Below are positions 1 to 9,611 of a stretch of DNA of 64,000 nucleotides, in pieces; position 1 is the stretch's first letter, and each line of letters opens with the position of its first letter. The position numbers and the translations under genes are program-made. The stretch is taken from contig NZ_LT838813.1 of NCBI RefSeq assembly GCF_900176595.1, positions 3,924,001 to 3,988,000 of the forward strand. Reading direction: 5' to 3'. The notes below the pieces were generated by a model. That model did no database searches and was not told the origin of the DNA. It saw only the letters and a program-made list of their open reading frames with translations. The stretch comes from Aquiflexum balticum DSM 16537 (GTDB lineage Bacteria; Bacteroidota; Bacteroidia; Cytophagales; Cyclobacteriaceae).

Positions 1-979
1 TCGTATTGATCGTCAGACCTTCGGGAAGAGACTTTTCCACTTCTTCCATGCGTTCTTTTACATTCTGTATCACTGCATTCGGGTTGGAACCCTTCAGCAT
101 CATAATGATGCCACCAACTGCTTCTTTGCCATCCTGCGTGAAAGCTCCGTAGCGCACCTGGTGTCCGAAATGTACTTTTTCCGCCACATCACCTACAGTG
201 ACCGGGATGCCGTTTTCCGTTTTTATGACAATCTTCCGGATATCATCCAGGGAGCGCACCAGGCCTTCCCCCCTGATGAAGTTGGACATCCTGTTCTTTT
301 CAATATAAGCGCCCCCCGTATTCACATTATTTCTTGCCAGGGCCTCATATACCTGGGAGATGCTCACGTTCAGGGCGTTGAGCTTCTCGGGATTGATCGC
401 TATTTCATATTGCTTGATGTAGCCACCAAAGGAGTTAACTTCCACTACACCATCAAGTAGCGTCAACTGTCTTTTTACGATCCAGTCCTGTATGGTACGC
501 AGCTCCATCGGGGAATACAATGAATCATAACCCTCCAGTGGCTGAATGGTGTATTCATAGATCTGACCCAGCCCGGTAGAGATCGGACCCATTGTGGGGC
601 TGCCGAATTTCTCCGGTATGGTCTCTTTTAATTCGTTCAGTTTTTCCTGTACCAGTTGGCGGGGCAGGTAAGTGCCCATATCGTCTTCAAAAACGATGGT
701 GACCACCGAAAGGCCAAACCGGGAAATGGAGCGTATCTCATCTACTCCGGGCAGGTTTCCCATAGCCAGTTCCACCGGGTAGGTTACAAACTGTTCAATA
801 TCTTCTGTGGCCAGGTTAGGCGATACGGTCATCACCTGTACCTGGTTATTGGTAATATCCGGGACCGAGCCCAGGTTGACTGTGGACATGGAGTAGATGC
901 CTACGCCTATGAGCGCCAGCGTAAGCAGGCCAATGATCAGTTTGTTCTTGACCGAAAATTGAATGATTTTATCCAGCAT
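1..979 (-). CDS. CzcA/CusA-type heavy-metal efflux RND permease, N-terminal part (runs off left edge)
   Basis: This is the inner-membrane proton-driven pump of a tripartite CBA metal exporter. Only the first 326 codons are present; the rest lies beyond position 1. Translation from the ATG at 979 gives MLDKIIQFSVKNKLIIGLL, the first membrane helix, then periplasmic porter sequence with the family motifs PDITNNQVQV, EQFVTYPVE and NLPGVDEIRS. It differs clearly from the second RND permease at 16334-20158: here the start is a compact single helix and the motif is VPDITN rather than IPDIGEN, so the two are not a recent duplication. The exported small protein at 1129-1527 lies 149 bp upstream and probably heads the same transcript. 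Substrate (Co/Zn/Cd versus Cu/Ag) cannot be told because the TM4 motif is outside the window. Confidence 0.93.
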   Translation of the reverse strand, partial: MLDKIIQFSVKNKLIIGLLTLALIGVGIYSMSTVNLGSVPDITNNQVQVMTVSPNLATEDIEQFVTYPVELAMGNLPGVDEIRSISRFGLSVVTIVFEDDMGTYLPRQLVQEKLNELKETIPEKFGSPTMGPISTGLGQIYEYTIQPLEGYDSLYSPMELRTIQDWIVKRQLTLLDGVVEVNSFGGYIKQYEIAINPEKLNALNVSISQVYEALARNNVNTGGAYIEKNRMSNFIRGEGLVRSLDDIRKIVIKTENGIPVTVGDVAEKVHFGHQVRYGAFTQDGKEAVGGIIMMLKGSNPNAVIQNVKERMEEVEKSLPEGLTINT

Positions 980-1128
980 TTATTTTGCATTTTGAATCCT
1001 GATTTTAATGAATTGAATGGGGCGAAAATGCCCATCGGAGGGATGCCGGACGGCAATAAAAAGACTAAATCTTTACTTCATTGCGCAGTGCAATGAAGTA
1101 AAAGGCTCATATTAAAGTGTCCGGTAAA

Positions 1129-1527
1129 TCAGGCCTTGGGGGGCTGGAAAGGAGATTCTGAGTACTCAGAACAAAGAGAAAAATTATAATGACTACCCTT
1201 GGTTTGGGTAGAAAAGTGTAAAGTGGCTATTTCTGGCTGCCCCAGTAAAGGGGTCATGAAAATGTGGACGTGACAGCACTGGTGCTGGCCATGAAAGGGT
1301 AGATCATCGTGATCAGAATCATCGTGGTGCCCTTGAGCATCACCCGTATCATTGAAATAATCTTCAGCCAAAAAATCCAAAAATGAATCCCCATCAAATT
1401 CCTGATGTTCTTCGTAGTGATCAAAAAGGTTGGGGAGCTTTTGCAGCTCGCAACATAAATCCATACCAGGTGCCGTTGCCTGCATCAGGAACAGAAAACT
1501 GAACGATATGGATAAGATGGAATTCAT
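1129..1527 (-). CDS. Small exported His/Asp/Cys-rich protein preceding a metal RND pump
   Basis: No named function is recognised. A start 60 bp further upstream is open, but the ATG at 1527 places a clean signal peptide (MNSILSISFSFLFLMQ) at the N-terminus, so I chose it; the protein is then 132 aa. After the signal come a CC pair (MDLCCEL), an acidic stretch, a His/Asp cluster (GHHDDSDHDD) and a second CC followed by HVH, all suited to binding soft or borderline metal ions in the periplasm. The C-terminus SPFQPPKA is distinctive. It sits directly upstream of the czcA-like gene, so periplasmic metal sensing or buffering for that pump is an inference from composition and context. Confidence 0.75.
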   Translation of the reverse strand: MNSILSISFSFLFLMQATAPGMDLCCELQKLPNLFDHYEEHQEFDGDSFLDFLAEDYFNDTGDAQGHHDDSDHDDLPFHGQHQCCHVHIFMTPLLGQPEIATLHFSTQTKGSHYNFSLCSEYSESPFQPPKA

Positions 1528-1619
1528 TTGCCTGCAAATATACGCAAAATAAAGGTGCAAGGGTAGTGCATTTTTTTTCACTACCATTGCACTATCCTTA
1601 TTTCAAAAAAATAGCAGCG

Positions 1620-3683
1620 TTATAACAACATCTTCCTTTTCAGCAATTGTGCATTAATGGCCACAATGACCGTACTCAGGCTCATGAATACTGCACCTAT
1701 TGCAGGACTGATCACCAGACCTGGAATAAAGCCTGTGGCCAGCGGCAATGCAATCGCGTTGTAGCCGGTAGCCCAAGCGAGGTTCTGGATCATTTTGTTG
1801 TAGGTGGCCCTGCCAAACAGTACCAGGTTGGCAATGTCTTTTGGGTTGCTGTTGACCAATATGATATCGGCTGTCTCGGCAGCCACATCGGTACCGGAAC
1901 CTACAGCAATGCCCACATTGGCTTGTGCCAATGCAGGGGCATCATTTACCCCATCACCCGTCATAGCCACAAAGTGGCCTTCCTTCTGAAGCTTCTTGAT
2001 AATCTCTACTTTTTGGTGTGGAAGCACCTCGCTATAGTAGCCATCCAGCCCAAGTTTATCGCTTACTGCTTTGGCCGTTTTCTCATTGTCACCAGTGGCC
2101 ATATACAGTTTCATACCTTTTTCCCGAAGCGTTTCGATGGCCTTGGAGCTTTCTTCCCTGATCTTATCCGACAGGGCAATGAACCCAATAAGTTTTTCTT
2201 CCCTGAGGGCAAACACTATGGTTTCAGCTGCATCAGAGCCAGCTTTTTCTGGTATCTCTATTTTGTTTTCCTTCAGGTACCTTGGGCTGACCACCTTCCA
2301 GCTTTTCCCATCGATCTTGCCCTGAATACCCTTGGCCGTCAGCGATTCAAAATTTTCAACCTTTTTCAATGTCAGACCTGCCTCTTTCGCTACTTTCACA
2401 ATGCCTTGAGCAATTGGATGCTCGGACTGCTGCTCCAACGAAGCGGCAAAGGCCAATAGCTCTTCTTTGTCTATATCATCCGTCAGACTCTCATATCGTG
2501 AAACCCCAAACTTCCCTTCGGTCAGAGTCCCGGTCTTGTCAAATACCATTGCAGTAATTTTCCGGGCATTTTCAAAAGCGGTACGGTTACGGATTAGCAA
2601 GCCTTTGCTTGCGGAAACAGCTGTGGAAATTGCTACGACCAATGGAATGGCCAAACCCAATGCGTGTGGACAGGAAATAACCATGACGGTCACCATTCGT
2701 TCAAGGGCAAAATCAAGTGGTTTACCCAAGCTGATCCAGGTCACCAGCGTAGCTGTACCGGCACCAATGGCGATGAACGTGAGCCATCTGGCGGCAATGT
2801 TGGCCAGATTTTGGGTTTTGGATTTGGCTTTCTGAGCCTCTTCCACCAAAGTGATCACTTTGTTTAGGTAGCTTTCTTTGCCGGTTTTGGACACCTTTAC
2901 TTTGATGGACTGGCTGCCATTTACCGATCCACCAATGACCTGGTCTCCTTTGGATTTTTTCACCGGCTTGCTCTCACCGGTGAGCATGCTTTCGTCCAGG
3001 TGGCTTTCCCCATCCACCACTGTGCCGTCCGCAGGTATTTTCTCATTGGCTTTTATCAGGATGATATCCTCCTTTTTCAGTTGATCAACCTTGATGTCCT
3101 TGATTTGGTCTCCTTGTACCAAATGCGCTTCGGAAGGCATCATCTGCACCAGTAATTCGAGCGCTCTTGATGCACCCATGACCGATTTCATCTCGATCCA
3201 ATGCCCTAGCAGCATGATGACAATCAGAGTAGCCAACTCCCAGAAGAAGTCCATTCCCTCCAAACCAAAAACCACTGCCGAGCTGTACACGTAAGCCACG
3301 GTAATGGCCACTGCGATCAGGGTCATCATTCCCGGGTTTTTGTCTTTTAGCTCGTCCCAAAGTCCTTTGAGGAAAGGCCATCCTCCATAGAAAAAGAGGA
3401 TAGACGAAAGGCCAAAAAGTACATACTGATCACCGAAAAAGGTAATCTCAAATCCAATTAATTGCTGGATCATGTGAGATAGTGCCAGAATCGGTACAGT
3501 GAGCACCAGAGAAATCCAAAAACGCTTTTTGAAATCTTCGATCATCATGGCATGGTGATCGTGGTGTCCATGCTGATGGTCTGATTTGTTGTTGGTTTGA
3601 TGCCCTGATGAATGGGACTTTTTAGTCTCGCTACCATGCTCATGATGGTGATGCTTTTGATGGTCGTGGTTATGCTTTTCCAT
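1620..3683 (-). CDS. copB: Copper/silver-translocating P1B-type ATPase, CopB class
   Basis: Inner-membrane ATPase that exports copper or silver from the cytoplasm. It is 687 aa. The first 45 residues are a His-rich tail (HHHHEH, HQHGHHDHH) in place of the usual CxxC metal-binding domains. Visible motifs are the actuator loop TGES near 235, the transmembrane metal site CPH at 338-340, the phosphorylation site DKTGTLT with Asp382, and the hinge GDGVNDAPAL. A CPH motif with a His-rich N-terminus is typical of the P1B-3 (CopB) group, which differs from CPC-type CopA. It is the last gene of the long copper operon, 20 bp after the DUF2911 lipoprotein. It is probably co-regulated with the Cus genes. 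Confidence 0.95.
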   Translation of the reverse strand: MEKHNHDHQKHHHHEHGSETKKSHSSGHQTNNKSDHQHGHHDHHAMMIEDFKKRFWISLVLTVPILALSHMIQQLIGFEITFFGDQYVLFGLSSILFFYGGWPFLKGLWDELKDKNPGMMTLIAVAITVAYVYSSAVVFGLEGMDFFWELATLIVIMLLGHWIEMKSVMGASRALELLVQMMPSEAHLVQGDQIKDIKVDQLKKEDIILIKANEKIPADGTVVDGESHLDESMLTGESKPVKKSKGDQVIGGSVNGSQSIKVKVSKTGKESYLNKVITLVEEAQKAKSKTQNLANIAARWLTFIAIGAGTATLVTWISLGKPLDFALERMVTVMVISCPHALGLAIPLVVAISTAVSASKGLLIRNRTAFENARKITAMVFDKTGTLTEGKFGVSRYESLTDDIDKEELLAFAASLEQQSEHPIAQGIVKVAKEAGLTLKKVENFESLTAKGIQGKIDGKSWKVVSPRYLKENKIEIPEKAGSDAAETIVFALREEKLIGFIALSDKIREESSKAIETLREKGMKLYMATGDNEKTAKAVSDKLGLDGYYSEVLPHQKVEIIKKLQKEGHFVAMTGDGVNDAPALAQANVGIAVGSGTDVAAETADIILVNSNPKDIANLVLFGRATYNKMIQNLAWATGYNAIALPLATGFIPGLVISPAIGAVFMSLSTVIVAINAQLLKRKMLL

Positions 3684-3702
3684 GAGTGAAAATTTTTAGT
3701 GT

Positions 3703-4287
3703 TTAATCTGTTTTAAAGGGAAGGGAAATACTGAGCTTTTCCCATGACATGCGGATAGCACCTGAGCCCTCTCCCTTGTCTTCAATGGTATAAGTTAGTC
3801 GTTCGGTAAGTGGCATTTCCGTTTCCGGTGTTACCTCAATCCTGATGACATCCTCTGCCTGGTCGTAATCATCTGCCAGGTGCTGCTCCCAGTTTTTGTT
3901 CAGGATCAATGTCCAACGTTCCTGTCCGGGAATGGTAAAGAACGCATATTTTCCTTTTGGGATCGTAGTTTCTTCGATTTGGATTACTTTGGAAAATTCT
4001 ATCGTGGTGGCACTGTGTGCCCCGGTTACCCAAACCTCATCATAGGGTACTAAGCCTCCCCAAATGACCCTACCTCTAACGGCTGGTGAATGGTAGTTAA
4101 TAGAAACATGGGCATTACCCACATTGCCATGCGCTTCCTGAGGAATGCTCTTTTTCGAGTTGTCCGATTGTTCAGTAGGTGCTTTTTCCGGCTGATGGTG
4201 CTCATGCTCACCGTGTTCGCTTTTTTTGTTTTGGCAGGATGCGATCAGCAATCCCAGTGCAAGTGTGTAAATCAGTTTGTTCATCAT
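3703..4287 (-). CDS. DUF2911 lipoprotein
   Basis: A 194-aa predicted lipoprotein: signal sequence, then the lipobox LLIASC with the lipidated Cys at about residue 18. A linker rich in His and Glu (HGEHEHHQPE) follows, then a DUF2911 domain recognisable by YHSPAVRGR, VWVTGAHSATT, KYAFFTIPG and LNKNWEQHLADDYD. The domain's biochemical role is unknown; His-rich linkers in this operon suggest contact with copper. Its ATG overlaps the stop of the PepSY gene (ATGA, 4284-4287), so the two are probably translated together. It lies 20 bp before copB. Confidence 0.88.
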   Translation of the reverse strand: MMNKLIYTLALGLLIASCQNKKSEHGEHEHHQPEKAPTEQSDNSKKSIPQEAHGNVGNAHVSINYHSPAVRGRVIWGGLVPYDEVWVTGAHSATTIEFSKVIQIEETTIPKGKYAFFTIPGQERWTLILNKNWEQHLADDYDQAEDVIRIEVTPETEMPLTERLTYTIEDKGEGSGAIRMSWEKLSISLPFKTD

Positions 4288-4997
4288 TTTTTCTTTTTAA
4301 GTTTTGAAGTGGTTTTTAAGAAAGTTTTAGAGGATACTGCGTAAAGTGTAAAGCCTGATAGCACTGTAAATAGGCCAAAGACTGAAAATGCCCTGAGCAG
4401 CCAATTGTTAAAGTTGTCCCGCCCGGCATAATCCATGGTGTGAAACATCCAAAGAAAGTCGAACCAGCGCCAACTGCTGTGCCTTACCCGCTCAAAGCGG
4501 CCATTGGAGGCATCTATGTATGCTACCAGTTTGTCGGGATGATCAAAGTGGACAGCCCAGGCTGGTAGCGGCCAGCCACGGTACTCATGATGGTTGCCGG
4601 TTTCATTAATCAGTTCTGTTTTCAGGATTTCCATGTTTTCTACGAGATGGTTCTTTGCGATTTCAGTCGCCTCTTTTTCGGTTATACCTTTCTTTATTTG
4701 CCCGGTTTCTGCATTAAAAAGCAGGCTATCGTTGACCCAATAATGCGGTTGGTGATTGATGTAGCGAAGCTCAAGGGATGAAATACCAATCGTTGAATCC
4801 AATTGTGCCGGACTGACCAAGTTCCTGGATGAATGCGGTATGACATGCTCATGGTGGAACTGGTCTCCATGGATTTCGTCAATATCCGTCCAACTGAAAT
4901 AGAGGCCGCTGACCGTCCACCCAATAAACTGAATGCCTATAAAAATCCCCAGATACCGGTGTATTTTTCGGATGTAGTAGTTTCTGTTTCGTTTCAT
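4284..4997 (-). CDS. PepSY-domain membrane protein
   Basis: A 237-aa membrane protein. An N-terminal helix (YLGIFIGIQFIGWTVSGLYFSW, residues about 14-35) carries the typical R-x-x-HRYLG entry of PepSY-associated TM proteins. A periplasmic PepSY region follows (about 60-175) with the VAYIDASNGRFERVRHSSWRW element, and a second helix pair sits near the C-terminus (FDFLWMFHTMDY, LRAFSVFGLFTVLSGFTLY). Proteins of this family often act in iron or copper reduction or uptake at the inner membrane; the exact role here is inferred from the copper operon. It starts 4 bp after the permease stop. Confidence 0.85.
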   Translation of the reverse strand: MKRNRNYYIRKIHRYLGIFIGIQFIGWTVSGLYFSWTDIDEIHGDQFHHEHVIPHSSRNLVSPAQLDSTIGISSLELRYINHQPHYWVNDSLLFNAETGQIKKGITEKEATEIAKNHLVENMEILKTELINETGNHHEYRGWPLPAWAVHFDHPDKLVAYIDASNGRFERVRHSSWRWFDFLWMFHTMDYAGRDNFNNWLLRAFSVFGLFTVLSGFTLYAVSSKTFLKTTSKLKKKK

Positions 4998-5001
4998 TTT
5001 T

Positions 5002-6309
5002 TTAGGTGGATTTATCTGTCCGACTTAAGAACCATTTTTCACCTGCGAAAACTAGTAGTATCACAGATGCAGAAACAAAAAGAACCAACAGGTCAGACGA
5101 TGCCTTGATCCATAAGAACGCTGCCAATACGATGAAATCCAACACCATCGCTGTGAGTACAATTGTTCCATTGGCTTTCACCTCTTTCCTCAAATACTTA
5201 TATACACCCCAATGAATAATGATGTCCATCACCAAATAAAAAATAGCTCCTATGGAAGCAATTCTGGTCAGATCAAAAAAAATAGTCAGGATAATAGCGA
5301 TAAACACCACATACACCAACATATGCTTCTGTATTCGGCCTGACATGCCCAAATGACTATGTGGAATAAGTTCCATATCTGTAAGCATAGCCGTCATACG
5401 AGAGACTGCAAAAATGCTGGCAATCACTCCCGAAATAGTAGCTATAATGGCAATCGCCACAGTGAAGTAAAGTCCGTAACTACCGAAAGCAGGCTTGGCA
5501 GCTTCAGCAAGTGAGTAATCTTTGGCCTGAATAATTTCAGAGATTGTAAGGCTTGAGTTTACAGCGAAAGCAACCATAAAATACACCACTGTGCATATCA
5601 ATAAAGAAATAATAATAGACCGGCCAACATTTTTTTTGGGTTCTGTAATTTCGCCACCACTATTAGTAATCGTAGTGAATCCTTTGTAGGCCAAAATGGA
5701 AAGTGCTAAAGCCCCAATATAACTGGTTGCTGAATAATCAGTGTTTTTGATGGCTTTTGGTATCAACCCTTCCAGAGAAAAACCCACTGCCCAGAGAGCT
5801 CCTATGGCAAAAATCAGAATTCCGATAATTTTGATAAATGACATGAACTGTGATGACTTTCCTATCAGCTTGTTGCCAGATATGTTAATCAAAAAAGCGC
5901 TAACCAAAAGAGCAACACCCAATATGGGAATCCAAAGTTCCTTGTTTTCAACTTCGAACAGTTGTAGGGTATAAGAGCCAAAAGTTCTGGCAACCAGGCT
6001 TTCGTTGATTACCATGGATAGTGCCATTAATAATGATGCAGAAGCTGTTATGGTTGATTTACCATAAGCTTTTTTCAAAATCATGGCTATCCCCCCAGCC
6101 GAAGGATAAGTATTAGAAACTTTGATGTAGGAGTAAGCACTAAATGCTGAAATGAGAGCTCCCAAAACGAAAATGTAAGGAAACCAGGTCCCTGACAGTT
6201 CAGCCACCTGGCCCAATAATGCAAAGATTCCTGCACCGATCATTACACCAGTGCCTAAAGCAATTGATCCTAATAAACTTAAACTTCCTTTTTTATAACT
6301 TTCTTCCAT
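5002..6309 (-). CDS. APC-superfamily amino-acid permease
   Basis: A 435-aa integral membrane protein with about 12 hydrophobic segments. The N-terminal GTGVMIGAGIFALLGQVAELSG is the substrate-binding glycine-rich segment of the APC fold, and SAGGIAMILKKAYG and GGEITEPKKNVGRSI are further family signatures. It imports or exchanges an amino acid or related solute. Its position inside the copper operon (11 bp after the multicopper oxidase, 4 bp before PepSY) suggests a link to metal stress, for example supply of a metal-binding amino acid, but the sequence does not show the substrate. Confidence 0.88.
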   Translation of the reverse strand: MEESYKKGSLSLLGSIALGTGVMIGAGIFALLGQVAELSGTWFPYIFVLGALISAFSAYSYIKVSNTYPSAGGIAMILKKAYGKSTITASASLLMALSMVINESLVARTFGSYTLQLFEVENKELWIPILGVALLVSAFLINISGNKLIGKSSQFMSFIKIIGILIFAIGALWAVGFSLEGLIPKAIKNTDYSATSYIGALALSILAYKGFTTITNSGGEITEPKKNVGRSIIISLLICTVVYFMVAFAVNSSLTISEIIQAKDYSLAEAAKPAFGSYGLYFTVAIAIIATISGVIASIFAVSRMTAMLTDMELIPHSHLGMSGRIQKHMLVYVVFIAIILTIFFDLTRIASIGAIFYLVMDIIIHWGVYKYLRKEVKANGTIVLTAMVLDFIVLAAFLWIKASSDLLVLFVSASVILLVFAGEKWFLSRTDKST

Positions 6310-6319
6310 AACTTCCTAA

Positions 6320-8662
6320 TTAAAACATGACAGATAATCCGCCCCCTGCTCCGAAGCGGTTGTCATAGCTTGTCATCAGTGAAAAATTCTTAGAAAGCAT
6401 GTATTGTGCACCGGCACTCCATACAATTTCTTCTTTGTAATTTTGGCCGGCCTCCAGACCGTTTACCAATCCTGCATCAATTTGATATTCGTAATAGCCA
6501 AAAATTGATAACTTCGGAAATATCATCAGCGATCGACCGATTCCAATTCTAGGCCGAAGCTCATTATCTATCCTTAGGTCAACATTGAACATATAAGGTG
6601 TAAACCACCGGATACCAGCCACGGCAATTGTCTTCATATCATCCAAACTATTCCTGGTGGTATTCTCAACATTAATACCTCCAAAAACCCTCAAATAATC
6701 GTACAGATAATACTCATAAGAAAATTCAGCTTCCAGGTTCTGATTCCATCCGTATTCCATTGATAAATTGAATTGATTGCGGATGTTTGAGGTGGTCAGA
6801 TTTACGGTTGTATTATGTGAAGCAACATCTGCCATTCCCCAACTATAGAAGCGGTTGGTTTCGTGAATCAGTTTGGAAATTGGAAAGGGTTTCATTCTAG
6901 GGTCTTCCGGGGTATCATAGCTGACTACACGTGCCATTCCTCCCATCACGTGATAAAGAAGATGACAATGAAAGAACCAATCTCCATATTCGTTCCCGTA
7001 AAACTCAATTGTAACTTTCTGCATCGGGGGTACATTCACCGTATGCTTCAGGGGCGAGTAGTCCCCGTTTTCGTTGATGACACGGAAAAAATGGCCGTGT
7101 AAGTGCATAGGGTGGTGCATCATAGTCAGGTTATTGAGGGTGATTCGGGTAATTTGCCGCTCTTTGATTTTTATCTTGTCAGTTTCTGACAGTGGAATCC
7201 CATTCATGCTCCAGATGTAGCGGTTCATATTCCCAGTAAGATTGAGCAGGATTTCATTGACTGGAACATCCTTTTCGTAAACCGTTTTATTAGGTGATTT
7301 GAGGTAATTATAATTGTATTCTGAAAACATGTCCATGTTTTCCATCCCGGGCATTTCAGCCATGGGAGCACTTGGCGGATCCATTTTGGAGTTTTTATCA
7401 TCAGACATATCCATTGAGGAATGATCCATTTGGGAGACCTCTTCCTTATTTCCGGCCATATTCATACCCGGCATATCATTATCCGGGTTTTTGTCGCCTT
7501 TCATTTGCATTCCCCAGTTCTCCATCATTTTTTGGGGATCGTCCTTTTTAGGATTAAATTTTAGGGCAGGAGCCCCCATGCGCATGTCCATTTTTGCCAT
7601 TTGCATCATCATCCCTATTTTATCAGGGCGGGGAACATCTTCGGCTGCTAAAACTTCTCCTTGGCCCAAAAAAGCAGAGGCTGTTCCTGAACCATCCTGA
7701 GCGGTGGCCCGAAATTCCATCTTTCCACTTTCCGGAATACTTACAATAAAATCGTAGGTTTCCGCAATGGCAATAAATGTTTTATTGCGCTTGACCGGCT
7801 CAACATTTAGTCCATCGGCCGCAACTAAGGTCGGCTCTTCACCACCAAACGTCATCCAAAACGAGGTAGAAGCTGCCCCGTTAATAATTCTAAGCCTAAC
7901 CTTTTCTCCGGGTTTGAAATTGGGATATTCCTGAACTTGTTCACCATTAACTAAAAAGGCAGGATAATATATATCGGCAATGTCTGCACTTTCCATTCTC
8001 TGCCTCCAGAAATTTAACTGTGCTCCCATTGCACCTCTGGCAATAACCTGATTTAAGGGGGTAGCCGTACCTTTTCGCCAATTGTACCATTCAGTTCCTC
8101 GTTTCAAAAAACGGAGTACGTTCATGGGCTTTTCATTTGTCCAGTCAGATAGCATTATGACAAGTTCTTTATCGTAAGCCAGGGTTTCTTCTTTGGGATG
8201 GATGACGATAGAGCCAAAAACACCACTCTGCTCTTGCAGCATGGTATGTGAATGATACCAATAGGTACCGGCTTGTTTCAGGGGAAATTCGTACTTCTGT
8301 GTTTCCCCAGGCGCGATGGGCGGAGTGGTGAGGTAAGGAACCCCGTCATAAAAATTTGGCAACAACAAACCGTGCCAGTGAATGGAAGTTTCTTCATCCA
8401 TCTCGTTTTTTACATATATTACGGCATATTCACCTTCAGTAAAAGTAAGTGTGGGTCCCGGGACACTGCCATTAATGGCCATTCCCATGACTTCTTTGCC
8501 TGCCTTGTTCACTGCCAGCTCATTTATGGAAATGGCATATTCTCTTACAGGAAGATTATCAGTGTTGCCTTCGACTGATTTTTCAGTGAGGTTTTGTGCC
8601 CTCGTAGACAGGCTAAGCAACGAAAAAGAAATGGTCAAAATATAGTAGAATCTTAAGTTCAT
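6320..8662 (-). CDS. Multicopper oxidase (CopA type) fused to a C-terminal outer-membrane-like barrel domain
   Basis: A 780-aa exported enzyme that would oxidise Cu(I) to Cu(II) outside the inner membrane. After the signal peptide (residues 1-22) come cupredoxin domains with the four copper-ligand clusters HWHG, WYHSH, HPMHLHGH and HCHLLYH. Between the second and third domains lies a Met-rich region (about 355-470: MMMQMAKMDMRMG, PGMNMAG, MPGMENMDM) that should bind several Cu(I) ions. The last ~165 residues, after PEDPRMKPFPISKL, are unlike an oxidase: alternating aromatic strands and a terminal MF resemble the CopB-type outer-membrane barrel family. So CopA- and CopB-like functions appear joined in one chain. 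It lies between the methyltransferase and permease genes with gaps of 10-12 bp. Confidence 0.93.
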   Translation of the reverse strand: MNLRFYYILTISFSLLSLSTRAQNLTEKSVEGNTDNLPVREYAISINELAVNKAGKEVMGMAINGSVPGPTLTFTEGEYAVIYVKNEMDEETSIHWHGLLLPNFYDGVPYLTTPPIAPGETQKYEFPLKQAGTYWYHSHTMLQEQSGVFGSIVIHPKEETLAYDKELVIMLSDWTNEKPMNVLRFLKRGTEWYNWRKGTATPLNQVIARGAMGAQLNFWRQRMESADIADIYYPAFLVNGEQVQEYPNFKPGEKVRLRIINGAASTSFWMTFGGEEPTLVAADGLNVEPVKRNKTFIAIAETYDFIVSIPESGKMEFRATAQDGSGTASAFLGQGEVLAAEDVPRPDKIGMMMQMAKMDMRMGAPALKFNPKKDDPQKMMENWGMQMKGDKNPDNDMPGMNMAGNKEEVSQMDHSSMDMSDDKNSKMDPPSAPMAEMPGMENMDMFSEYNYNYLKSPNKTVYEKDVPVNEILLNLTGNMNRYIWSMNGIPLSETDKIKIKERQITRITLNNLTMMHHPMHLHGHFFRVINENGDYSPLKHTVNVPPMQKVTIEFYGNEYGDWFFHCHLLYHVMGGMARVVSYDTPEDPRMKPFPISKLIHETNRFYSWGMADVASHNTTVNLTTSNIRNQFNLSMEYGWNQNLEAEFSYEYYLYDYLRVFGGINVENTTRNSLDDMKTIAVAGIRWFTPYMFNVDLRIDNELRPRIGIGRSLMIFPKLSIFGYYEYQIDAGLVNGLEAGQNYKEEIVWSAGAQYMLSKNFSLMTSYDNRFGAGGGLSVMF

Positions 8663-8673
8663 GATTTCCGTAA

Positions 8674-9592
8674 TTAAATTTGATTTTTGATTTTCAATGA
8701 TTTAGTTCCCTCATAATAGCAAAATGACCCGATCCTGGTATTAATAAAGCCTGTCTCCTGCACATCCGAAAACCCTGCCTCACGGATGTAATCCGGCAGC
8801 AAGCCCTTCACATTGGCTGTGGTGGTTTTGAAACCGTCCAGAAGCTGCACGGTGTAAAAAACTGTGCGCATCCATCGGTTCTTTGCCTTGCCCCAATCGC
8901 CAATGATGAGCTTGCCGCCCGGCTTCAATACACGGTAGATTTCCCTGAAACAATGTGGCCTTGGTTTCATCATCCAATTGGTGAAATACCAGACAACTGT
9001 AAGCCTTGTCAAAAACAGCATCATCATAGGGAAAAATATCTCCATTGTAGAGTTGGAGGTCAACCAAGATGTCTTTGTCTTTGAGTTTTGAAAAAGCTAT
9101 TTCCCTTACTTTCGGATCAATGTCCAATCCGAAAAATGAAGAGTTGGGAGACTGTGAAGAGGCAATCGCCAGATTGGCTCCTGTACCATAACCAAATTCA
9201 AAAATTTGCTCCAGAGGTTCGGGTTTTAAACGGTTAATTAACTCGTTTCTAAATTTCTTTTCCGGCATGGTGATGCGTATGGTAGCATCGTACCATGCTG
9301 TAAGAAAATCATACCCGAGTGCGGGGATGAATTTCTTCTCAGACTTATGTTCATCATGGTTCATTTTTTCTCTCAATTGTTTTTGTTCTAATTTTTCCCA
9401 GCCTTGGCTGACCAAACATTTATGTGAGCCGAATGCACAAAAAATGCAGCATTGATCGCCCTGAACCGTAATCTCGCATTCGCATCCCTTACAAATGAAG
9501 CTATCCAGCCGCTCGTTATAAGGTATTCTGCGAACCTGCTGCTGGCCACATACCGGACAGGTAAGTACCGAATCAAAAAATAACCCAGGCAT
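8674..9592 (-). pseudogene. GDCCVxC-type Cys-domain fused to SAM-dependent methyltransferase, disrupted by a one-base frameshift
   Basis: The reading frame opening at 9592 begins with a zinc-ribbon-like CPVCG, a CKGCEC pair and the GDQCCIFCAFGSHKC motif of the GDCCVxC putative heavy-metal-resistance domain (compare 31772-31984). A class I methyltransferase follows: SAM site FEFGYGTGANLA, then GLDIDP. After DDETKATLF near 8947 the frame breaks, and the continuation REIYRVLKPGGKLIIGDWG is read one base out of register to the stop at 8674. The full span is 919 nt, i.e. 306 codons plus one surplus base. It could be a sequencing error or a real lesion. It sits inside the copper operon, 19 bp after the DUF2231-like gene. 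Confidence 0.85.
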
Positions 9593-9611
9593 ACTGGTGA
9601 TTTCAAGTCAA

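Noticed and set aside
1647-2459. Long plus-strand open frame inside copB
   Set aside because: Opposite-strand shadow of a clear P1B ATPase; Cys/His-rich gibberish without domain or start site.
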